A stretch of DNA of 64,000 nucleotides from Pyrenophora tritici-repentis (Eukaryota; Ascomycota; Dothideomycetes; Pleosporales; Pleosporaceae), in the NCBI RefSeq assembly GCF_003171515.1, contig NC_089390.1:992001-1056000 (forward strand). The letters run 5' to 3'. Both the position numbers and the translations under genes were made by a program. Below are positions 55,307-64,000 of the stretch, piece by piece (positions within the stretch are counted from its first letter, which is position 1; the number at the start of each line of letters is the position of its first letter). Below the pieces are notes generated by a model. The model saw only the letters and a list, made by a program, of their open reading frames with translations. It ran no database searches and had not been told where the DNA came from.

Positions 55307-57734
55307 ATGGGAAAACAGTGGTACAATCACAGGTCGCGCAGCCAGCAACAGCGCGCCGGCGCAACCAACTTTGTCAACTCCACCAAGACCCAAGCGCAAG
55401 TCCGAGACCGCGAGGGACCTTTGGAGGGCATCAATGTCTGGGGTCAGGCCCAGAACGCCAATCGAGGTCGACTGGATTACCGCAACCGTGAAAACGTGCG
55501 CGATGAGCGGAGCAGGTCACCAGAGCGAAGCAACTCCCAGGACGAATCACGTGGCCATTATCGCAACAATAGCCGACCGCATACACCGTTACCTTCCACG
55601 AAGTTGGGTACCGACAGCAAAGCTAATCACCAACAAGTCCGTGAAGTCGAAGCCTCAGCGCCAGCCAGTCAGTCCGTCAAACGCAAACGCGACAACGATG
55701 ACGCCAACGAGGAGCCGCCAAGGTCTCACAAGAAGCCCAACACTGGTTCAGGAGAGATGACTCCTACCGCCTGCGTGAGTAACTACGACTTGTCTTCAAC
55801 TTATTTGTGACACGACTAACAATATGCAGCAAAAGGTCGTCACCGGATTGGCGGCGCTTAAGAAGCTGAGCGATGAAGAGAGGAAGAAGCTTCGCGCGGC
55901 CAAGTTTGCTCCAAAGCCAACTGTACCGACCAAAGCCCCAGTTGAACCCAAGGAGATCCCTCAAAACACCAACCGTCGCGTGGCGAATGTAGTCACCCAA
56001 GACGAACGCAAGGCTAGCCCGATTTCCGCCATTAATGCTGCTGTCACAAACAGCCCAACTCAACACAATCATGTCACTACTGCGTCACAGAATGAGCATA
56101 CGAAAACACCAGACACCAAAACACATAACCATCCTCCTACTAGTACCAAAATCGATTCTCCAAAGCAAGACACGATAAAGTCCACGTCCGTGACCCCAGA
56201 GAACAAGACGTCAGTGCCAAAGATTTCCACGCCACCAACATCGCTGCATGTTTCCCCAAACACAACAAATCCACCATCAAAGAAACGCAAGCGCGATGAC
56301 GTTGAAGAGACTGAGAGCAGCGCATCCGAGGCGAAGCCTAAATCCCAGTCGAGCTCCACCGCAGCACATCCAAGTGTCATCCAGGCCAACATCGAAAAGC
56401 GAAATGCTAAACTCAAGGAGCTCATGGGCAGTGCTCAGGCCGAAGAGAAAGAATACCCACATAAAGCTATAGAGTACGTCGAGTACAGCATCTACAGCAT
56501 CCCCATCTCTTATTCTACTCTCATCGAGCATGAGTACGAGTTTGAGCCCATCGATACGCCGCCGAAAGAACTCAAATGGAAAATGACTGCTAGTGAATAT
56601 GAGCTTTTTGGTCGTAAGATGCTCCTCATACGCCAAGCAGCGCTCCGCGTTGTAAGCAGCAAGAAAGGTAAACGAGGCGAAATGTTGGGCCGCAAAAAAG
56701 TCCCTATGAGTGGTCCCATCAAGATCATTGAGGATTGCGATCTTTACTGGCATGACGACAAGATCCACGTCGCCACTGAGAAAGGACTCTTAACAGTACC
56801 AAACTACCTTGAGCTTCTCGACGTTCCAGAAACACAGCCGGTGCGCTTTGAAGGACGCAAACCCTCGTGGATGAAGCAGGTCATCGAGAGGAGGGTTCGT
56901 CGCCGAGCAATGATGCGTTTCGACCCCAGCGAAATACTGCTACGTGAGGGGTGCATGCAGCTCGGGAGTGAGGATCCCCTCATAGTCTTGGATCGAGGAA
57001 TCTTTGATATCAACATTGCCACCGGCCAAGAGTCGTTTATGGCATATGGCTTCTGTACTCTTGACGGAGTCAAAGGTTGGTTCCCATACGAATCTACGTG
57101 CCCTATGGACTGGAGTCAGGAGCCAGGTGAGGAGACAAAGCCCGATCCTAACATCATCGACTGGAGCACTTTCGACTACGGTCCTGTTGCTCGAGCCTAC
57201 ACTCTACGGCAGCAAGGGAAGACCGTCGAAGAGATAGAGGCTGCAGAGGCTGCCTTTGTCACAAGTAATAATCCTGCACAAGACGTAACAATTGCGTCCG
57301 TTACGCCAAGAGTCAGATATCCCGCTCCATCTGCTGCGCAAGTAGAAAAGCCTGCTCATCAGGTCGAGGAGGCACCGTCTCTAACGACTGGTTCTGATGG
57401 TTCTACATCGGGTCCGGTGTCACCGCAATCACAGGCTGAGACCAATCCGCTGATTAGCGTGGCACCCGAACCTCTTACTCGACAGTATAGTCCTCAGGCT
57501 GTATTGCGTCAAACTCTCTCTGGGGAGTCCGATGATGATGTTGACCTCGATGTTCTCAACGGCGCAACCACCGCGCATGATGAAGTTGATAAAGCAGACG
57601 TCCCAGGTGCACTTCCTGAGACACCAGTGAACGCCTTCACCAAGTCCCGTACATTACTTCCAGGATTTCCAGGATTCACAAAGCCGACGTGGAAGGAGGA
57701 AGACGATATCGACTACGATGACGACGAGCTCTGA
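55307..57734 (+). CDS. Conserved-looking hypothetical protein, 790 aa
   Basis: Two exons, 55307-55774 and 55830-57734, joined by a 55-bp intron (GTGAGT...GACTAAC...GCAG). The ATG at 55307 has a good context; the upstream frame has no ATG. The first 360 residues are low-complexity: Arg/Ser/Gln-rich with basic KRKRD and KKRKRD patches (likely nuclear), then Thr/Pro/Ser-rich. Residues about 390-600 look folded, with KWKMTASEYELFGRKML, IIEDCDLYWHDDKIHV, RFEGRKPSWMKQVIERR and a Trp-rich GWFPYESTCPMDW. An acidic tail (DDIDYDDDEL) closes the protein. I do not recognise a named domain; a nuclear role is inference. No disruption seen. Confidence 0.8.
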
Positions 57735-58604
57735 TGATCCATTGCGTGTAGAAACATCATCAGACAACGCTGCATATCATAGCAAGACGTCAAATCGAGT
57801 CGAGCTGAACTACCGAACTACCTACATCCTCTTGAGGATACTTTACAGTCGAAATTGTCTCAGTAGACATTGACGAGTCAACACCAACGCACGGCTGACC
57901 CTACCACTCAGACACCACACATCGGTGATCTGTGCGTACCTTGCAAGTGGAGTGGCTACTTGGTGGCGAACTATAAGTACACAAAAAAACGGAAAAATCT
58001 TAAACTGCAAAAACATATGCCGATACAGGGATCCGTCACATCGTAGCAAGGCAGCGATGATGCAATACATAAGTTTTTTTTTCACAGCTTACCGAGCATA
58101 GCATTAACGCTTTGAATGCTGGTCGTTCCTTCATTTGTCACAGCTTGAAACAGAACAGCCCTGCACCTTTTTGATTCCAGCGTCGATAGAAGCATTCATG
58201 ATTATATCATTGCGATGCTTGTTTCGAGCGTTTGACGAGTAAATACAATATGTCTGCGTAATACATATATGCACGGAGGGAAAGCGTGATTAAGAGAATT
58301 ATGGGAAAGAGTATTACAAGGTGCGGCTCTTGACGATAGTTTTCATTAAAAACGTTTAGGGATCTATGATCCATAAAAAAAATGTAAAGATGATAAATCA
58401 TCAACGTGTGAGAGATACGAGGTGAGAAATACGTGAAGCTTCGTGAGACTGAGCATCAATGGTGACCATGGTATGAATGTGAAAGAATAAATGTGTAAGA
58501 AATTGGCAAGATGTCGAGTAGTAAAGAGAATGACATTCTGACGACTGTCTTGTTGAGCGATTATCTCCAATCTTCTACCGAGCTAGACATCGCATAAATT
58601 GCGA
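57735..58604. other. Intergenic, no gene recognised
   Basis: 870 bp, AT-rich in 58060-58400, with only short chance ORFs. Confidence 0.5.
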
Positions 58605-58979
58605 CTAGGAAGATGGATCTGAAGCGATATTTTCATTGCCGGTTGAAGCGTAGTTTTCATTGCCTGTTGAAGCATCGTTTCCATCGACGGTTGAAGCATC
58701 GTTTCCATCGACAGTTAAAGCATCGTTTCCATTGCCGGTTGAAGCAGACGGCTGACCTGGATTGTCCCTCCAATATGCCTCTTGGTGTATCAAATGATGG
58801 GTCATCATCTCTTCCTCGGTCCTGGTTGCAGTCGCTGTGCGAACAAATCTCTTCCCTTTTCCGATATTCAGAGGAAAGCCAGTAAACGCTGCAGCCGTAC
58901 TTCTGTTCTTGCGTACGCCAGACCAGTGTCGTGCGGTATGGCCCAATACAGGGAGTACCGGTGGAAGTTCATGTGTCAT
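58605..58979 (-). CDS. Small hypothetical protein with octapeptide repeats, 124 aa
   Basis: ATG at 58979. The first 65 residues are unremarkable and basic (GKGKRFVRTATATR). The last 45 are five tandem 8-residue units of the form T-V/G-D/N-G/E-N-D/Y-A-S, encoded by a 24-bp minisatellite. No signal peptide and no known domain. The gene may have another upstream exon or may be a chance ORF over the repeat. Confidence 0.4.
   Translation of the reverse strand: MTHELPPVLPVLGHTARHWSGVRKNRSTAAAFTGFPLNIGKGKRFVRTATATRTEEEMMTHHLIHQEAYWRDNPGQPSASTGNGNDALTVDGNDASTVDGNDASTGNENYASTGNENIASDPSS
58631..58750. repeat. 24-bp minisatellite, five units
   Basis: Units of the type TTTCATTGCCGGTTGAAGC plus five bases, each with one to four changes. 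The period is a multiple of three, so changes in copy number keep the frame of the ORF at 58605-58979. Confidence 0.88.
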
Positions 58980-59169
58980 TCGCGTTTAGGCGAGTTACGG
59001 GTTGCTTTGCGTAATTAAGGTACTTTCGGTGCGATATTCTGAAGTCGACTTCGACAATAGCACTCGGCGTTGATCCGTCTGCTCGATCTGCTTGCGTAAA
59101 GCCTCTTTCGGCTTTGGTTGGACGCGGCCCCTGTCCGTTATGGTTTTTCAAAGACGTAGAACCTGGATT

Positions 59170-60127
59170 TCAGCGATCTTCCGGTGGTCTGAAAGCATAT
59201 GTACCAGCGAAATGGTTTAGGACTGTGTCTAGGACAGGCAGGCTTCGCGCGTGGAAGCGACCGACGGTTATCTCCAAAACATCGAGGTGACAGGCATTTA
59301 GAGTTGTCTGATACATCTGAAGGACGAGCGCGTCGATGAGCGGCTTCTGTATAGACTTTGGTAGACCCAACTGTAACATTGCATTGTAAAGATGGATTTT
59401 ACCCACAAAATCATCCGGCATTTGCATTGAGGGAAGCGTGATTGGGGCTGGTGGAGTTGGGTTTTGCTGATTTGGGACTTTTTCGGGATTGACAATCTCT
59501 TTCACCTCAAGAAGCCAAGGGAAGATGAATTGTGTAATCTCTTCTGAGCGTATGTATGCCATGTGGCTATCTTCTGAGTAAGACAGCCTCAGCCCCGTAC
59601 GGACGACTTGGGGAAAAATAGTCTGCAAATCTCTCATCTGTGTATCCTGAAGTCTGGCCCATATGTGCCCGAGGGTACCGAACGGGTAGACATAGCCTAT
59701 TGTTGTCCGGGTTATATCGGAAATGATCATCGGCGAGATTGGAGACAAATCTCAGGGTAGCCCGATCGACACGTCCTATAGTGACTGCTGCGTTGTCAAA
59801 TGCATCCAGATGTTCCCAGTCGCTTCCACTTCTGTACCCGCCGACCGTTTTAAATATCTGCTCCTCGATGTGGATCTCGACTTGGTTGTCGGCGTGCACA
59901 GGGCGATTCCTCTTATTGTACTCGTGGACCTGATCAACGTATTTGTATGAATTCGCCACTTGCTGAGCAAGGTTTTCCAGATAGGTCTCGTGCGCGATTA
60001 CGACTCTTCCGTTCGCGTGATATAGCACCATGACGAAGTCGGGGTAGTGTGTAGTTTGTAATTGTAGTATTAAATGCGGTGTCGCAACGTAAGGCAGAAT
60101 TGGAGTCGATCTCTCTAAAGATATCAT
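59170..60127 (-). CDS. Hypothetical protein, two frames joined by an intron or a frameshift
   Basis: The ATG at 60127 starts a frame with ILQLQTTHYPDFVMVLYHA and a long charged region to about 59790. A second minus frame, up to about 59730 and down to a stop at 59170, has GYVYPFGTLGHIWARLQD and a helical C-terminal region (GLPKSIQKPLIDALVLQMYQ). Both halves look coding. A 77-bp intron (GTGTCG...AATAG, about 59721-59797) would join them in phase, but its donor is weak; a 1-bp indel would do the same. No recognised family. If it is a frameshift, the gene is a pseudogene. Confidence 0.55.
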
Positions 60128-60533
60128 ATCGACGGTTCATTTTCCTTGTTCAAACATCGTTCGTTACAGAGGTCGACGCTATCCCAAGTCGTCGATGTAT
60201 CTTGGGATGGTCACGTCTAGAACAAAGCAAAGTTGAGCAAGGGCTAGCCTCCACAACGGTAATGCTCGTACTTTGACAATTTTGACTTAACCCAATGCAT
60301 GCTATTCCGATGCTGAGATGTGGTCGGATTCGGAAACAATGTGAAAAGATGAGATTGAGGTAACACAATGACACCGCCTCGCTAACACCGGATGTGGTTA
60401 GCACGAACGAACGCAAGATTTAATACTAGAGGTACAAACAACACGCAATGGATATGCGGGCACTAGTGTCTTTAGCACAAACCGTACTTTTACTCCCAAT
60501 TGTACTAGGCCAACAGTCCGTATCACATCACGA

Positions 60534-63106
60534 TCACTTCTTCCCTCCTGCACCGCAAGCCCTCTCCAGAGTCAAAAAGGCAAAGTGTCCTCCAACAACA
60601 GGTCTAGCAAAGAACCATGGGCCAGGGAATCCACCATCTCCCTCTGTGACGTATAGATCCGTAAACGGTCTATCAGTGGCAGTCTCGTTCAACCAAAGGG
60701 CTACACGGTCGAGAATCTCGGAGCGCACCTTTTTGTTAGCGACGGCTGCAGCTTCAAACTCCCAGTCGGATTTGGTGTACAAATGTCGGCTGTCGAGTGG
60801 TAAACCGTACTTTTGCATAACGTTCGAATACCAGTCGCTCTGAAGATTGTAGACAGAGTCTGGGATGAAGTCCGAGGTGATTGGTGTGCGGCCCGATGAA
60901 TCCTTTGATGGTGTCAAAGGTCTCTGTGTGTGATCATTGCCGGATGCGTAGCCTCCCATTTCAGATATAGAGGATGAGTTTGTAATGGTAGGGTGGAAGC
61001 AAAGAACGGCATCCGCGTAAAGCGAGTACAGTGTCGTCCAGCTACCGTACCAGTCATAGGCAAGTTTGGCGTGGGTTTTATCGCGCGACATGGCGAACTC
61101 TTCCCACTTCTTGACGTATGTCTCGGAGATGTTGCGGTAGTGCTGAGCGTCGCCTGGACGGTCCATGAGATCTGCAATCTCGCTGAAAGCCTTGATGCCG
61201 ACGATGCCCTTCAATGCGAGATTAGTCTGAAGTGGCAGCCATCCAGCAAAATCGTCGGTACACACTGGTCAGGTTAGCATGCTTCACGAGTCTCTTCGTC
61301 AAACTTACGTTGGTTGTGGGGCTCCAGAGCGTCCTCGACGAGATATCCTGTCCATTGCTTCCACAAATCGTAGCTTCCTTCGAGCCATTTCTTTGCTGCG
61401 TCGACCCCTTTAGTGCTTCCGCCCCAGGTCTCGTCAATATAGCTAACTCCATTGTGCGAACCGATGCTCGTCAACGCGAATGGCTTGTCGGACTTGGTAC
61501 TATCGCCGTCACTGCCAACGGTAGACCAGATCGATTGAGCTTCTGCGTCAGAACCGTAGCTGAGTGAATTGACCAACGCGAGGCCCATGATGAGCATATC
61601 GCCACACTCCTCCACTGGCATGTATTCATCCCGTCCATCAGCGTGTCCTGTCAAGTTCGGGAAGTGGGCGCCCAGGTCGTGCATAGAGTACTTGTTGGGA
61701 TACTGGCCGCTCAGCTGATGCTCGAGAAGCGGCTCAAGGAGGTAGGCCAGCCACTTGGGCTGTGTGTAAAGGAAAAATGGGAAAGCCGGGAAGATGACAT
61801 CGACAGTCTGGCAGTTGCCATTCGAGGAGATCTCTTTCAAGAAGAGCAAAGGGTTTTCCCGGGTCCCGGAAAAGCTAGTCGCGCCCATGACCTGTCGTGC
61901 AGACAAGGCAACAATGTCGACGTAGTTGGTCGAGCCAGATGCATAAGCATCGATACGCAGTTGTTCGGAGTAGTTGCTGGCTAGACTGTTGGCTACAGCA
62001 AAGTCACTGTAGTGAAACTGAATGAGCTTATCATCTTGAGGGAACCATGACTTCCACAGCGGTCGCATAAAGGTGAGGCCACGGGCGGATGCATACTGCG
62101 TGATAGGGTCTTGGATGTGTGTGATTGTAAATAGCACGCTGCTGCTTGTCGAACCAGTCGCTGACGACTTGGCCAACTTGAAGGACTTTGAAAAGGCAAA
62201 TACCGGTTCCTCGTCCATGACAGCGCGGAACTTGCCATCGACTTGGTTTTGCAAGGTGCCGGTTCGAGCAAAGCGCTGGCGGAGTAGCGAAGAAGTACCA
62301 GACTCATGGCGAACATCGACTGGTCCGGTAAAGTGCAGCTGACCCCACTCGGGCTGGTCGTTTGTCTCGGTGAACAGTTGCTGGACCTGTCGCTTCACTT
62401 GCCAAGTCTTCAGCCTCTCATCCACTCCAGGCGCGACGTGTTGGAACAAGCCCCATTCTATGAGACTCTCCCTCTTGCTGCTAACCCATTGTCCGTTTAC
62501 ATCGACATAGATGTCGACATCAAATGTGCCTTCTACGTGTATCGACAAATACGCTGCAGGTATCGTCTGTCGCAAAGTCGAGGTGGGTGTTATGGGCGAC
62601 AGGAAAGAGAGGGTAATCTCGAGGTCCTTTGCACTACGAAGACTGCTGGGCGCTGGTATCGAGTATGTGAGATTGGTGGTTGACGCGTCATACTTTGCGC
62701 CTTTGTAGATGGGGTAAGATATCGTGTAGCTTGAATCAACAAGTCAGCATGGATTGTCTCCGACAGACGGCACATACTCTTTATCATTGTCATCCAAAGA
62801 ATCATGTGGTCTTCCTAGCAGCGGAAACACTTGGTTTGAGTCCGGGAGAGATGCAAGAACACCAAAGCCGATCTGTGTGAGGCCGTCAGCTTGCAGGTGA
62901 AGCTAATTGACTGATGGTACTGTAGAGCATACCTCAGAACCTGTCCAGAACATGGGCCATTTTGTCCATGGCTCCTCTCTCGCGTTTTGCAACCATGTAC
63001 TCAGATACGGGTTTCTCACAATCAACGGAAGTACAGGAGGTCGGAGAGTTGAAGCTTCGACAACGCTTGCAATGAGCGCTGTCGCAGCGAAAGTAAAAGG
63101 TCTCAT
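60534..63106 (-). CDS. gtaA: Secreted glutaminase, GtaA family
   Basis: Four exons proposed: 63106-62933, 62872-62778, 62729-61309 and 61264-60534. Introns are 60, 48 and 44 bp, with donors GTATGC, GTATGT and GTAAGT and branch sites CTGAC/CTAAC; phases agree and give about 806 aa. The N-terminus MRPFTFAATALIASVVEAS is a signal peptide. Family landmarks: PPVLPLIVRNPYLSTWL, FPLLGRPHDSLDDND, RQVMGATSFSG, YSMHDLGAHFPN, YMPVEECGDMLIM, LCTDDFAG and WFFARPVVGGHFA, matching fungal glutaminases with DUF4965 and DUF1793-type domains. It hydrolyses extracellular L-glutamine to glutamate and ammonia. The acceptor of intron 1 is the least certain boundary. The gene looks intact. Confidence 0.88.
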
Positions 63107-63453
63107 GACGACCAACCAAGCACAAATCGCGAAATCAACAAGGATGAGGTCAAAAACGAGATGAAACTACGATGACGAATTCATGAATGTGTTGTATATA
63201 CAAGAGTAGGTGAACACCGGGTTGGAGCTGTCAGGTGAGTGATGGGACTTGGGAGCTTGGGGTAGCAGTCTGCGGGGTTGTGGAGCGGCCAATCGGCAGC
63301 TGGTGCCTTGCATCACGGAGCGCGTCGGCTACCGTCGCACGTTTCATCTTGCGCGTCCTGCCGACATGATGTCCGCAAAACAGTACCAGAGGATGCGTTC
63401 GGTGTCGGACGGATCCTCCCCTTCGACTCAATACAGATATGCAAAGCCGACAT

Positions 63454-64000
63454 TTAGGAAACGCTCCGAGAACTTTCCGTGGATGGTCTTCCAGGCGTCT
63501 GACCTCGTCGTCTCCACGCAGCTGTAATCGCACCCATCAATGCAGAGGCAGACCGACCTTGTTCCCTCCTTTTTCCTAGCGGTGGTGTCGATATGCCATC
63601 TCGGACTGACCTTACTGGGCTGGGGGTGCGGATGTTCCAGTTGTCCATAGGATATGCCGGGTGAGGACGGTACGAGGTGGGAGAGTCATCGTCGCTCTTG
63701 CGAGGGATTGTCGGCAGAGGGCGGGGGGAATACTCTGGGGGTGCGAGCTTGATAGACGGTGGAATGGAGAGACGGTAGGGATTTGGGACTTTAGGGATAC
63801 GGCTGACTGGTCGTTGTGTCTGCTCATTGGGATAATCAACTGACACTCTTGCCTCTGAATCCGGTGCACCACGAGGGACGTAGGTTCGTGGATGCTCTTC
63901 ACTTCCCACTGGACGATTCGATGCTCCTTGCCATGATCTCTGCGGCTGCATTGATTTGGCTCTAGTGGGAGTGTCTGTGGTCGTGGCCTCTTCGCTCTTG
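63454..64000 (-). CDS. 3' end of a proline/serine-rich hypothetical gene, cut by the window edge
   Basis: Minus frame open from the right edge to a stop at 63454, at least 181 codons. The sequence is Pro/Ser/Arg-rich and probably disordered (IPPSIKLAPPEYSPRPLPTI; PTSYRPHPAYPMDNW). The start lies beyond 64000. No domain recognised; partly disordered regulators and cytoskeletal proteins have such tails. Confidence 0.6.
   Translation of the reverse strand, partial: KSEEATTTDTPTRAKSMQPQRSWQGASNRPVGSEEHPRTYVPRGAPDSEARVSVDYPNEQTQRPVSRIPKVPNPYRLSIPPSIKLAPPEYSPRPLPTIPRKSDDDSPTSYRPHPAYPMDNWNIRTPSPVRSVRDGISTPPLGKRREQGRSASALMGAITAAWRRRGQTPGRPSTESSRSVS

Noticed and set aside
1..64000. tRNA and rRNA genes
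   Set aside because: I scanned for clover-leaf cores and anticodon arms; the only tRNA-like words are retrotransposon primer sites.

Overview
The window is genomic DNA of a filamentous ascomycete. The genes on the right have short GT-AG introns of 44-86 bp with CTAAC/CTGAC-like branch sites. Products include a CFEM secreted protein, a secreted glutaminase of the fungal GtaA family and two flavin oxidases. The repeats are typical fungal Copia, Gypsy, Tad-like LINE and Fot/pogo elements. A Dothideomycete such as a Pleosporales species fits, but the taxon is inference.

Left two thirds (1 to about 42,200): an almost gene-free stack of nested transposable elements that can be dissected from target-site duplications (TSDs). 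A Gypsy chromovirus full of C-to-T/G-to-A stop codons (1-3265) abuts an older Copia remnant (about 3440-11951), itself split by an intact Copia element, Copia-1 (5644-10731, TSD GAACT). From 12236 to 41711 everything lies inside one old 5'-truncated LINE (13-bp TSD). It contains Copia-2 (12241-17612, TSD ATTAT), a diverged solo LTR (17628-17821), Copia-R3 (18059-24228, TSD GTTTT), a second 5'-truncated LINE (24370-41013, 13-bp TSD) and a solo Copia-1 LTR (41193-41345). The second LINE contains a full-length LINE in opposite orientation (27021 to about 38686). That LINE contains Copia-3 (28091-33535, TSD CCAAC), and a pogo-like DNA transposon (38695-40802) sits in its 3' TSD. Nine copies of two MITE families, A (162 bp, five copies) and B (128 bp, four copies), share terminal inverted repeats and mostly show 8-bp TSDs. 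One B copy sits inside an A copy.

Middle (42,360-47,520): two divergently transcribed flavoenzyme genes, a sarcosine-oxidase-like FAD oxidoreductase (minus) and an L-amino-acid/amine oxidase (plus). The second is interrupted near its 3' end by a solo Copia-R3 LTR with a 5-bp TSD. A MITE B lies just downstream.

Right (47,864-64,000): two inverted copies of an unrecognised repeat of about 1.1 kb (47864 to about 49140 and about 53337-54458) bracket a mostly non-coding stretch with a CFEM protein gene. Then come a large conserved-looking hypothetical gene, a small ORF with a 24-bp minisatellite, a hypothetical gene with a frame break, the glutaminase gene, and the 3' end of a gene running off the right edge.

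All four LTR elements with both LTRs show paired LTRs that read as identical, so the latest burst is recent. Only the Gypsy element shows clear RIP-like decay. No CRISPR, operon or convincing RNA gene was seen.
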